Source: Saccoglossus kowalevskii (lineage: Eukaryota > Hemichordata > Enteropneusta > Harrimaniidae). From it: a stretch of DNA of 24,263 bases. Positions within the stretch are counted from its first letter, which is position 1, and each line of letters starts with the position of its first letter. Under the pieces are notes generated by a model. The model was not told where the DNA came from and ran no database searches. It saw only the letters and a list, made by a program, of their open reading frames with translations. Both the position numbers and the translations under genes were made by a program. The stretch spans positions 719,304 through 743,566 of the forward strand of contig NW_003108083.1 in assembly GCF_000003605.2 (NCBI RefSeq). Direction: 5' to 3'. Shown in pieces: positions 1 to 9,719 of the stretch.

Positions 1-236
1 TTACACGGTTACACATGTATTCATATGAACAATGCGCACGGTTACACATGTATTCATATGAACAATGCACACGGTTACACATGTATTCATATGAACAATG
101 CACACGATTACAGATGTATTCATATAAACAATTTACACGGTTACACATATATTCATATGAACAATGCTCACGGTTACACATGTAGTCATGTATATTGTAA
201 ACAGTCAGACTTGTACTCATATGAACATTTATTTAC
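1..236. repeat. 33-bp minisatellite, about 7 units, cut by left window edge
   Basis: Unit starts resembling ACGGTTACACATG fall at 5, 38, 71, 104, 137 and 170, an exact 33-bp step, with a decayed seventh unit from about 203. Each unit carries TATTCATATGAACAATG. Because 33 is divisible by three and the unit lacks stops in two forward frames, the array produces an apparent 11-residue peptide repeat (MNNAHGYTCIH) in a frame open from base 1 to 342. A second forward frame is also open through most of the array, so openness is not evidence of coding. The array may continue to the left of the window. Confidence 0.93.
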
Positions 237-420
237 AGAAGGTAATTATAGTAGTTTGCTTCGCCCATCACACGACACGTTAATGTCTAGACAAGATCTG
301 GCTTTTAATTCCGCTAAATCAAGCACGGTGATACAAAGGTAATCATGCGATCTGGCCATCCATGCATTCCACGTTTATGCGTGTGTCGATTAGGAGGAAA
401 CTTGTGTGATTAATGATAGC
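237..420. other. Non-repetitive spacer, nothing recognised
   Basis: This stretch separates the minisatellite from the candidate promoter at 442. Base composition is more balanced than most of the window. I see no repeat, RNA gene or convincing reading frame; the frame open from the minisatellite closes at 342. Confidence 0.5.
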
Positions 421-441
421 TTACCTTTCCCTCTGAGATAG

Positions 442-480
442 TATAAATTGGCGATTCGGCCTTGTTAAGAGTCGTCACAG
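442..480 (+). promoter_or_regulatory. Candidate TATA core promoter of a small transcription unit
   Basis: TATAAAT lies at 442-448 in a locally GC-balanced setting. About 30-35 bases downstream is GTCGTCACAG (471-480), whose TCACAG resembles an animal initiator with the pyrimidine-A start around 475-477. The spacing suits a TATA-dependent RNA polymerase II promoter. TATA-like words are common in AT-rich DNA, so the case rests on the whole arrangement with the ORF at 521 and the poly(A) signal at 796. Confidence 0.3.
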
Positions 481-501
481 CGTGTCCAGTAAGTCGAACA
501 A

Positions 502-528
502 ATGTCTAATATTATCAACTATGTCTAA
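502..528 (+). other. Short upstream ORF overlapping the micropeptide start
   Basis: ATG at 502 opens an eight-codon frame (MSNIINYV) ending in TAA at 526-528. It overlaps the start codon at 521 in another frame. If the unit is transcribed as proposed, this would be the first AUG in the mRNA and could lower translation of the downstream ORF. It may equally be chance. Confidence 0.2.
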
Positions 529-655
529 GTACGCTTTTGTGATCATCACGGCATGCTTAGACACTGTCCTTCTATTAGTAGTCTGCCTCTGTCTCTTCGA
601 GATGAAATGGTATTACGAAGGTACCCGCTGGGGGCGTTCCAGTCTGGACAGTTAA
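521..655 (+). CDS. Candidate 44-residue single-pass membrane micropeptide
   Basis: The ORF begins at ATG 521 (A at -3, a favourable animal context) and ends at TAA 653-655. Residues 5-26 are strongly hydrophobic (AFVIITACLDTVLLLVVCLC and flanks) with one Asp near the middle and three Cys, like a transmembrane helix or uncleaved signal anchor. The tail, MKWYYEGTRWGRSSLDS, is polar, aromatic and net positive, which would suggest N-out, C-in topology if it inserts into a membrane. It sits between a TATA-like box with initiator (442-480) and a hairpin plus AATAAA (756-801), so an intronless mRNA of roughly 350 nt would be complete. Its GC content looks higher than its surroundings. I do not recognise the family. 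A 44-codon ORF is common by chance, and an overlapping upstream ORF argues for weak translation. It could also be a non-coding RNA or chance. Confidence 0.27.
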   Translation: MSKYAFVIITACLDTVLLLVVCLCLFEMKWYYEGTRWGRSSLDS

Positions 656-755
656 GATTACGAGGCAGATCAACTCAGATATTGTTAAATCCTAATACAG
701 CTGCTGTGTAGTCAAATCGCGATAAAAATTTGAGAATTTGTGAGCATAACTTCAT

Positions 756-793
756 CCGGGGCCTGTAGATGTTCATCCGATCTAGCCCCCGGG
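756..793 (+). other. GC-rich hairpin upstream of the poly(A) signal
   Basis: CCGGGGC at 756-762 pairs with GCCCC-CGG in 785-792 with one bulged C, and TAGAT (766-770) pairs with ATCTA (780-784) inside it, leaving a nine-base loop and a three-base bulge. It stands out against the AT-rich background and ends three bases before AATAAA. If transcribed it would be a stable RNA structure in the 3' untranslated region of the micropeptide candidate. Confidence 0.5.
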
Positions 794-795
794 AG

Positions 796-861
796 AATAA
801 AAAGTGGAAATGCCACTGGGATAAAATATCACACAGCTGCACGGGTGTATGACGTGTGATA
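796..861 (+). terminator. Candidate polyadenylation site
   Basis: AATAAA at 796-801 is followed at once by a small hairpin (AGTGG 803-807 with CCACT 813-817), then CA dinucleotides suitable for cleavage around 818-835, then a GT-rich tract, GGGTGTATGACGTGTGATA, at about 843-861. Hexamer, cleavage zone and GT-rich element appear in the canonical animal order and spacing, giving a 3' end for the unit starting near 475. Confidence 0.33.
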
Positions 862-865
862 CGCT

Positions 866-2935
866 TTGAAGAAGACTTACGCTATAGAAGATATGTACGT
901 GTATAGTGGTTCTTATTTATAGTTTAAAAGATAATCATGCACAGTGACATTTTATAACATCACATATTTTATAATTTAATGTGTGGGTTTTTTGGAGCTC
1001 GTGTAGTTCACGTTATATAACTTATTGGTTCGCTCACGCATGCGTATATACGTACTTTTACTTCCCAAAGGAACGATGAAGGTTTTTTTCAAATGTATGA
1101 GAAAAATAAATAAATTTGTTTCATATCTTTTTTAAGAGTGTAGAAATTCATTTGGCCAATTGCATTGAAACTATGATCATAAACAGGCGAGTATAAAACG
1201 AGACGAGTGTGCTCATCATCCGGGGTCTCGCGCATTTCATATCAGTGGCCATTTTGTTTTTCAAACTTCACATATTTCTAACTAAGAATCTCGATTTACT
1301 CAATAAAATCAATATACTAACAATACATGACTATTTTGCATATTTTGGTGTGTTGATATGTTAGCGTCGAGTCCTATGCATACAATACAATGGGATATTT
1401 GTGTACAACTTGAGTTCATAGTTTGAACCAAAAATGGCCGACCGATGGCTTCTATTTTGAACATTTGTCCAGTACAAAGTAATACATCCATTGACCAATT
1501 AGAATGTAATGTGGATATATGGCTCGTTCAATGACTGGCATATTTTTGCACCATACCGCCATTCAACGCATTGACTGACAATCGTTAAACACGTGATTTG
1601 AACTAAACGTTACCAATGCTTATTCTGTTTCACAATATAGGCTCACGTGATTAAATCGGAAAGCAACACACAGTAAAACGTCGTTAAAGTATCCAGTGTA
1701 ATATTCAACGAAGAAATAACCCTTGGCAATAAAGACTACACGAGGTGATAACCTATAAATTGGACGATGCAAATGATGGTATGATATTGTTTTAATATTT
1801 GAAAAAGTCAATGTGTTGTCCCTAGTGCAAATTCGGATATGACAGAAATTGTATCTGTGTAGAAGATAGTTCGAATTACAAAATAATAGGGATTTGTTGA
1901 AAGAATATCTTTTTCCACTACAACAATTCTATTCCATTTATCTGTCCAACATTTCGGCCTTGCTTCGCATCTGTTTTGTAGATGTACAGTTTGATTATTA
2001 ACCGGGCATTCCCGCATAAAATACGGCACAGTGCCTGAGGGACGGACTGTGAGTACAGTTTACTTCACACAATGCGTTATATTGTTGGAATTAAATGCGT
2101 TATATTTACCACCCAGTATTACCTGGACCAGTGAAATGAACACCATGTCCCACTATGACGCAATCATTTCTAAGTAATCGTTCAATAGATGCAGTAGTTT
2201 AATTAAAAAAAATGCCGAACACAATTACTCACAAAGCGAGCGCCATGTGCCGGGTAACGGCATGGTTTTTAAATTAATAGTTAACAGTCGCATGGTTCAA
2301 CGTTTCATTCCCTATTGATGTGTGCATTTTGTTCGCGCCTCTTGTCGCGGCTTTCCATCAGAAAACACATTGGCCTCCGGTGACTCTTTTCAAATACGTG
2401 TAATTTCCTGCTGCACCAAGCGTGATGTGTGTCTGTTTATTACCGAAATAACAGTCTAGTTGAAATCAACCTTGTTCTACTGCCGAAGGGCCATATCACG
2501 TGCATATCAATTGTATTTTCGTACTTATTACATGCTATCGTATTAATGTATTTTTGATGCACACGCAACTGTTGTTCCATTTCAATCGTCTTACGCATAT
2601 CAACATTTACGTCACATCAAATGCAATTAAGAATACCGTGCACTTAGGCTAATAAAAAAAGATTGTTTTTTGTTATTTTTTTCAAATTGACAGAAACGAG
2701 AAAATCGTGAGCGGCTACTTTTGAACTTATGCGCGCAGCTCCAACAATACAAAACAACGACGTAGTAGCAGGGATGACCCTGAATTGCCTAACGCTCTAG
2801 GCCGTCGCACTTTGTCATCGACGACATATGTTTACATTTTTTCCAACGAGAGTAGGAATGTCTGATAACAAATGATGCTCACTGGTCAGTACTAGATCAC
2901 GAACTTTGCGACAACGTTGTCCATAACTTATCTTA
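866..2935. other. Two kilobases of unannotatable AT-rich sequence
   Basis: No convincing gene is visible here. Minor signals are a TATAAAA at 1192-1198, an AATAAA at 1301-1306 only about 100 bases downstream, an exact 13-base direct repeat AATGCGTTATATT (2071-2083 and 2094-2106), and a CRE-like TTACGTCA at 2607-2614. Open frames of 60-73 codons occur on the minus strand, with no recognisable motif. Confidence 0.5.
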
Positions 2936-3088
2936 TTAAAGCGGGAGTGTCGTCACCTGCGCACGCGCGGGAATTGACTCTCAAGCGACGATAACAACCT
3001 ATGCTAAAAATGCAAAGGATCGCTTGTTTGTAAACAAAGACACGCTATGGCCATCTGACGCATGCGCAGGTGACGACCCCGCCCTTAA
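2936..3088 (-). mobile_element. TTAA-flanked MITE, copy 1
   Basis: A 153-bp element lies between TTAA at 2936-2939 and TTAA at 3085-3088. Its ends are inverted repeats: TTAAAGCGGGAGTGTCGTCACC on the left, and on the right the reverse complement TTAAGGGCGGGGTCGTCACC. The interior matches copies at 7625-7787 and 21208-21372 in reverse orientation, including CGCATGCGTCAGATGGCCAT and TTGTTATCGTCGCTTG read on the minus strand. There is no ORF, so it must be non-autonomous. TTAA duplication is typical of piggyBac and Kolobok type transposases; which one moved it cannot be told. Confidence 0.88.
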
Positions 3089-4411
3089 CAGAAGCATATA
3101 TATGCATATTTTGGGTGGGAATGAGCACTTCTTGCCAACCAGTAAACAAGTGTGACGGTCTATACAGGCTGTGTTACTTCGAGGATAGTTGATTAAGCTT
3201 GCATACAGCTACAGTACAGAGTTTGAATGCTACGGTTTACTAAGCTTCGTCAACGTGTCGAAAAGGTCTGGTGTTTCGCGTAATTGATACGCAATAAGTT
3301 ATAATATAAACAGAGTGCGATGCACCGTGCCCACACCTGGTGTATGTGAACATGGCTCATTAGACAACGTCGTGGTTGATGAACACGAATCATCAGTTGT
3401 TTAGACCTTGCTTTCTCGTTGTCGGCGTGTTTGGTACTTGACATAAATACGCCACAATTACCAACATATGATACGATGATGACGTTAGTAAGGATCGGCT
3501 AATTTAAACCACATTCACAACAACATACCATTTTCATTGCGCAAATGAGCTCGGGTAATGATTGGAAAGATTACTATTCCTACGATCAATGAACATGTCA
3601 CAATACGTCAGGAAAAGTTTATAATTACACCGGTTCCTTGTTAAACTGGTTTTGCGGACCATGTGCGATGTTACGTCAAAAGATGTGGTCGTCACACCAT
3701 GAAAGAGACGTATACAATGCATGTTTAACACATCGTTTTTTCGAACTCATATTATGCCATGTGACATGTATGTTTTCCCATTGATGTAAGATAGGCACAT
3801 TTACTGGAATAGTTGAAAGCCCAAAACATGTTTGACCACCAGGGGTAGGAATATCTACAGCGAAATCAGCAACATGTCCGATCCATGATATATAATTGGT
3901 CCAACTGACATTTTTTCACAGAGGTAAAATGAAGTTAGATATATTTTGACCAGGTTATTGCAGAGAAAATTATTTCACACATGGAGTTCAGGTGAACCTA
4001 TTAAATGACGACATTTAATTAAAATTTATACTTCAGTTGCTTCCGAGAAACAATTCGGGTATTTGATTGGATGTTTTGAGTTCATGTCATGTGTACATTT
4101 GAATTTGTAATTACATGTAATAAATGCTGGAAATAATTATCCCGAACAAACCTGACTGTCACCTCCAAATTATCAAAATATATATTTTGGAAAACTCTGA
4201 CATTTCAAAAACATTCAACGAGTTTTTTCTCAACACCCGTACACAAATAAATTTTGTCCTGGGCAAAATGTACTGTGGCGTGGTATGTGGTACGAACCTT
4301 GGGAATTGTGTTGTTGTTGTTGCCATTGTTCTAATAAGGTATTAAAATTGTGGCAGGTGGACGCCACACTAAAAAAATACATAATGATCAGCTTTTGAAT
4401 GTTCATAATAT
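3089..4411. other. Spacer between MITE copy 1 and the 30-bp satellite
   Basis: No supported gene. There is a CATATATATGC motif near 3097-3107, a CRE-like TTACGTCA at 3671-3678, and minus-strand open frames of about 65 codons without recognisable features. At 4101-4126, GAATTTGTAATTACATGTAATAAATG resembles one unit of the satellite that starts about 300 bases later and may be a relic unit. Confidence 0.5.
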
Positions 4412-6080
4412 TTTGAATCACATGCAATAAATAAGTGAATGGGTATTTGAATAACATTGGATTTGTGAATGAGTATTTGAATTGCATGAAATTGGTTAAT
4501 GAGAGTTTGAATTATATGGGGTTTGTGAATGAGTATTTGAAAAAGATTTCTTTTGTGAATGAGTATTTCAATTACATCTGATAGGTAAATGAGAGTTTGA
4601 ATTACATGTTATAGGTGAATGAGTATTTAAATTATATTTGCTTTGTGAACGAATTTTTGAATTACATTTGATTTGTGAATGAGTATTTGAATTACATTTG
4701 ATTTGTAGATGAGTATTTGATTTGCACGTGACTTGTGAATGAGTATTTGAATTACTTGGAAAGGTTAATGAGTATTTGCATTGCATTCCTTTTGTGAATG
4801 AGTATTTTAATTGCATGTGACTTGTGAATGAGTATTTGAATTACATGTGATAGGTTAATGTGAGTTTGAATTACATGTGATAGGTGAATGAGTATTTGAA
4901 TTACATGTGATAGGTTAATGAGAGTTTGAATTACATGTGATAGGGAATGAGTATTTGAATTACATCTGATTTGTGAATGAGTATTTGAATTGCACGTGAC
5001 TTGTGAATGAGTATTTGAATTACATTTGATTTGTGGATGAGTATTTAAATTGCACGTGACTTGTGAATGAGTATTTTAATTACTTGGATAGGTTAATGAG
5101 TATTTGCATTGCATTTCTTTTGTGAATGGGTATTTTAATTGCATGTGACTTTTGAATTGGTATTTGAATTACATGTGATAGGTTAATGAGAGTTTGAATT
5201 ACATGTGATAGGGAATGAGTATTTGAATTACATCTGGTTTGTGAATAAGTATTTGAATCACATGTGATAGGTTAATGTGAGTTTGAATTACATGGGATGG
5301 GGAATGAGTATTTGAATTACATGTGATAGGTTAATGTGAGTTTAAATTACATGGGGTTTGTGAATGAGTATTTGAATTACATGTGTTAGAGGAATCAGTA
5401 TTTGTAATTGAGTATTTGCATTGCGAGTGATTGTTGAATGATTATTTGAGATGCATGTGATTTGTGAGTATTTGAATTATATGTGAGTGTGTATAAGAAT
5501 TGAATTTGCTCAGTAAATGAATATTTGAACACGTATTGGAATTATATGTGGTTGGTGAATGAGTATTTGAATTGCATTTGATTTGTGAATGAGTATTTGA
5601 ATTACATGTAATAACAGAATGAGTATTTGAATTACGTGTGATTGATGAATTAATGTTTTAATACGTATGTGAATCATATGTGATAGGCGAATGAGTATTC
5701 GAATTAGATGTAATAAGTGAATGAGTATTTGAATTACATGTGATTTGTGAATGAGTATTTTAATTACATGTAATAAGTGAATGAGTATTTTAATTACATG
5801 TGATTTGTGAATGAGTATTTTAATTACATGTAATAAGTGAATGAGTATTTGAATTGGGTGTGATTTGTGAATGAGTATTCGAATTACGTGTGATATGTGA
5901 ATAAGCATTTCAATTGCGTGTGATTTGTGAATGAGTATTTGAATTATATTACATGGATGGATGTATGTTTGAATACGTATTTGAATCATATGCGATATTT
6001 TGATGAGTATTTGAATTACTTTTGATATGTGAATGAGTATTTGAATTACATTAGTATTAGAATTACTTGATTATTTAAAT
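4412..6080. repeat. 30-bp satellite, about 55 units, with higher-order structure
   Basis: The unit is close to GTGAATGAGTATTTGAAT plus TACATGTGATTT, repeated head to tail with mostly 30-bp and some 29-bp steps. Variant classes recur: ...GTGATAGG with TTAATGTGAGTTTG, ...GCACGTGACTTG, and ...GTAATAA. A block with ATTACATTTG, ATTACTTGGA and TTGCATT at 4691, 4751 and 4781 recurs at 5019, 5079 and 5109, each exactly 328 bp later, so about 11 units were duplicated together. At about 5700-5870 two variants alternate, giving a 60-bp dimer. Because 30 is divisible by three, a minus-strand frame reads a 10-residue repeat like IHKSHVIQIL and yields the window's longest ORF (5510-5989); this is a by-product. 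Units fade out near 6080. Confidence 0.96.
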
Positions 6081-6390
6081 GGTACTGTTTGGTGCTTTGG
6101 AAATTTACCTAATATATAAATTAGTGGAAGTAAACGAATACTGACTGACAATGGAATGTTTTACGGAGACATAAATGTATCATTGAAGTGTTTATTGACA
6201 ACATTTGAGTGAATGGTCTGAGGACTCGCAAGTAAACTATATGTTATATATGCCAACAAGACAGTCACCGAAGGTGACGTAATTCAACTCATAATGACAT
6301 TTCTCGAAAAGAATTTAATTTGTAACACTCCAGAAAGCACAACTAACGATGTTTCAACCCAAAACACCAGACATTTGTGTTCATGAGAGT

Positions 6391-6615
6391 AATTAAAACA
6401 TTTTTCTTCTAAATTGTTTTATCTTGAAGCACGTCCTAAAACAAACACACATGTAATGTTTCAAGGTAAACACGTGACCATGCATGTGTTTGTATATACG
6501 GCATGTACACAATTTCATCAGTGTAACTATAACACCTTTCTTCCAAACTGCTCTATTTTAAAGTAGCCCCTAAAACAAATGCACATGCAATGTTTCAACC
6601 TAAAACATCCAATTA
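6391..6615. repeat. Diverged direct repeat, about 133-bp spacing
   Basis: Segment 6391-6480 (TTCTTCTAAATTGTTTTATC, then CCTAAAACAAACACACATGTAATGTTTCAA) is matched about 133 bases downstream at 6525-6615 (TTCTTCCAAACTGCTCTATT, then CCTAAAACAAATGCACATGCAATGTTTCAA). A third, partial match to the last part (GATGTTTCAACCCAAAACACC) lies near 6349-6369. This looks like an old tandem duplication or the remains of a longer-period satellite next to the 30-bp array. No coding is visible. Confidence 0.7.
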
Positions 6616-6869
6616 CGTAAGCGCTCATTACAGAACACTTTTGTATGCCGTCTACTGTATGCTGCATATTTATTGGAAAAAATATTCACATACGTGACCA
6701 TTGTCATTGTACATGTAGCGATAATTTTACTTAATTCAGTTTTATATAATAATGCGAGTGTGCGTACCATTAACCTGTCACAAGATATATATTGTTTTCC
6801 AAAATGATATTGTTAGTGACTTTTACCATGTTATCAGTGTAAATACATTTTAAAATGTGTCTCTATTAC

Positions 6870-7110
6870 AAGCACTTGTCAATATATTCAGTTGGTGTTT
6901 TGCGTGAAAGCACTTTTCAAAGTGTTGCGATGAATAACACTTTGTTAATACATATTTCTGGATGAAACTTTTTTTCACAATCTGTGTCTAGTGAAATCAC
7001 TTTTCAGAAAGTTGTTATTAGTAAAACATGTCTTCAGTTGAGACACTTGTCTATATACCGTGAGCATAAACACTTATACATGTTTCTGGTAGAAACACAT
7101 GTACAGTACG
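6870..7110. repeat. Degenerate ~28-bp repeat built on CACTT half-sites
   Basis: CACTT-like words preceded by GAAA or AAA occur at about 6873, 6911, 6938, 6966, 6998, 7027, 7044, 7071 and 7096, mostly 25-32 bases apart. Several units are partly palindromic, for example GCACTTTTCAAAGTGTTGC at 6910-6928. Related words continue up to about 7290. The units are too diverged for a firm boundary. It reads as a decayed satellite or a remnant of nested inverted-repeat elements. Confidence 0.4.
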
Positions 7111-7289
7111 TGTATTTTAAAACAATAGTGTTGTAAAATAACTCATTTGCGAGTTTAAGAAAAACACTTAATGTGTTAAATATGAGGTGATTTTTAAAGT
7201 GGGGGAAAAATGTGTCATAATGTGTCATGTGTCATACCTAGATTTACAGTGTAAAGAGTGAAATCCACTTTTTAAGTTGGAATGTTAAA

Positions 7290-7624
7290 CTAGATTCCGT
7301 TTATGACTGTTAAAGCTGCGTACAACAGACTAGTGGATCACTCTGAAGTGTTATGGGTGGGGCTTACTTACAGGTCAGCACGTGTGTAATTTATGGTAAT
7401 TTATGTCATGGAAACAGCCAATGACACAATTCTGTGCTAACTATGTAGTTGCAGTGCAATTTACCAAGCCATTACTGAGTGTATCGGCTGGATTCCAGGC
7501 TATATTAAAAATGAATTGCTGCCTTCATAGTGCGTAACTGCAGTGAAGTTGGCAACGTTTCTGTCTTTAAAAGATCACTAAGCCCTACGCCATTAACTGT
7601 TACTTGGATGTATTGCTTTTTTTT
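7290..7624. other. Spacer before MITE copy 2, nothing recognised
   Basis: This stretch ends in a T-rich run at about 7616-7626 that abuts the MITE. I see no gene, RNA or repeat. Confidence 0.45.
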
Positions 7625-7787
7625 TTAAAATGGACTGATAGTCGTCACCTGCGCATGCGTCAGATGGCCATAGCGTGTCATTATTAACACACAATCGTCT
7701 ACGCATGAGCCTTTGCGTTTTCAGCGTGTGTTGTTATCGTCGCTTGGAACTCCCGCGCGTGTGCAGGTGACGGCCCTCCCGCTTTAA
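7625..7787 (+). mobile_element. TTAA-flanked MITE, copy 2
   Basis: The body is clear from GTCGTCACCTGCGCATGCGT (7641-7660) to GGCCCTCCCGCTTTAA (ending 7787). It aligns along its length with copy 3 at 21208-21372 and, in reverse, with copy 1, sharing CATGAGCCTTTGCGTTTT and AGCGTGTGTTGTTATC. The right TTAA is intact at 7784-7787. The left end is eroded: a TTAA occurs at 7625-7628 inside a T/A run, but the expected AGCGGGAG is replaced by AATGGACTGATA. There is no ORF. Confidence 0.87.
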
Positions 7788-9719
7788 GTTTGAACTTACT
7801 CCATGGTTCAAACCAGTAACTTTAATCTGAATTGTATAATGAACAACACTGCAAATACAGAATTGGAAATCATACTCATCCACATATTAGAGTTGCAAAC
7901 ATCAAGTGGTGTGTTTGATAACTTCAGTAAAAACGTGTTTCTGTCACAGCTGCTATACATTTACAGGGAGTAATGTCAGATTTATATATGTCCCGTATTT
8001 GACGTAGAAGGAACTGGTGTTTGGTTACACCTTTGAACTTTTACTAGTCAAGGAATTTGGAACTTATGTGTTAGGAATAGCCGACTACTCTTATCAGATG
8101 TGTTTAGATGAAACTGACAAATTACAGATGCCGCTTGAACTCTGTATTGCTGGCATCAAATTCCGGCGCGGTTCTTAATAGCAGAAACAATATTTATTGC
8201 ATTCCATTATGCCTATTAAGCAAATTAACGATAATTCATAGAGGGGACTCCCAATAATTAAGTGCGCGCTAGTGCATTCGTCGTTATTATCGGGACTTTT
8301 GATGTCTGTACCTAGTACGTGTAATCCAACGTGATTTACTGTTTAATCAGTACTTCTATTTATAACCCAAGAATAAAATTTAGATGGTGTCTTATGTCAA
8401 TGTCAATGTAAATGTCAAATCCTAAGATTATACTCTATGACTGTGTAGCAATACCGGTTCAAGACTTGGAGGTAATAGCTGTTTGCGTGACAGACAGTTC
8501 GATATCCCATCAACGACATACTAGTATGCAATGAACAATACGCAGTGCTATGGGTATATGCCACGACTACATGAATTACGCGATAAAGTACAATCATAAA
8601 AGCATTTAAATCAGGGTATTTGCACACACAAAAATACAGCGCACGTAAACTCCATGAGCGCTAATAAACATTAAATTGGAAAATAAGTGAATAAAAGCCA
8701 ACACACACCCTGTGTTCTTGGCATTAACTTGGCCCTATTATGTATTAAGAGGCACTATGTACGGTATGTATTGCCGGAAATATTTTTAGAGATGTTTACG
8801 AGTATCGATTGTGTTGTTATGTGTGAGTAAGACAACATGTTTTTGGTACACTATCCAAGGACAAGACTGTTATGATATCACACGTATAACCGTCCGTAGA
8901 CAAGGCGAATAAGTTTATGAATGTCAAGAAGCTTTAACCTTGAAAAAAGGGTCGTTGTTATTGTACATTTGCAGAATTGACCACTAGACCGCGTGATGTC
9001 TGTACGAAAACAAATATTAAAAAGATAGATACGATAGTGTGTAAGATAGTTGTATGGATAACCGCTATCAAGGAATAACGCGTCTTTCACACGTGAGACA
9101 AATAAACTACTGGTCACAATTTCGACGCAAAGGTGAAGAAATTTACCGTTCTGTTGTTACTGTTGTTGTGATTATTGTGAATCTTACAATCAATGATGTA
9201 ATGATCACTTTGGTTGTCATGACAACAAATATACCACTCCGTTACGTCCACGTCTCGCATGAAATGGTATCGGCGTAAACATTAATTAAGGACTCATCAT
9301 TACTACTGCCAGACAGTCACGACTTGACATTGACAGTAATCATACCTCCTATTCATGCTGCCTTCGAATATCTTAAAAATCATATCCGATTTAAAAAGCG
9401 CGGGAAAGAGTTCAATTTCCTGGCAATTGAGAAGCGTTACAAAACGATGTTTCTAGAAAATCGTCGCGATATATATTTAGATATATTTAGACCAACGACT
9501 TCCTACAAACGCATTTAAGTGGCGTAACGTGCACATTTTTAAAATTCCCGGATGTTCATGATTTCTTGTAGTCTGCTTACGATATTCCGCAACGTAGAAA
9601 TAACGTGATAAGTGGTCGATATTAAAGCTTCATGGTAGATGGTCAAATCGGTAAAATAATACATATGGAGCTCAAGACATATTGCGAGAATATGTGTCAA
9701 GTCATTGAAAACGTGCTGA
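7788..9719. other. Two kilobases without a supported gene
   Basis: Only short open frames occur. Frames at 9054-9278 and 9324-9518 (74 and 64 codons, plus strand) are the longest; the first has a Val/Ile-rich middle resembling a membrane segment, the second is basic. Neither has a recognisable domain, and the local AT content makes chance likely. A short (TGTCAA)n-like run lies at 8394-8419. Confidence 0.45.

Noticed and set aside
25-342. 105-codon ORF over the 33-bp minisatellite
   Set aside because: Two forward frames are open through the repeat, and the unique tail after 236 shows no protein-like features.
1192-1306. TATAAAA (1192) followed by AATAAA (1301)
   Set aside because: Only about 110 bases apart, with no ORF or structure between; both words are frequent in AT-rich DNA.
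4568-4816. 82-codon minus-strand ORF with a Ser/Asn/His-rich repeat
   Set aside because: Another frame of the same satellite; no unique sequence supports it.
5510-5989. 159-codon minus-strand ORF, the longest in the window
   Set aside because: It lies entirely within the 30-bp satellite and its 10-residue repeat (IHKSHVIQIL-like) follows from a unit length divisible by three. Frame breaks occur wherever a 29-bp unit appears, so the frame is not maintained.
9054-9518. Two successive plus-strand ORFs, one with a Val/Ile-rich segment
   Set aside because: No promoter, splice or poly(A) context, no known motif, and their length is within chance expectation.
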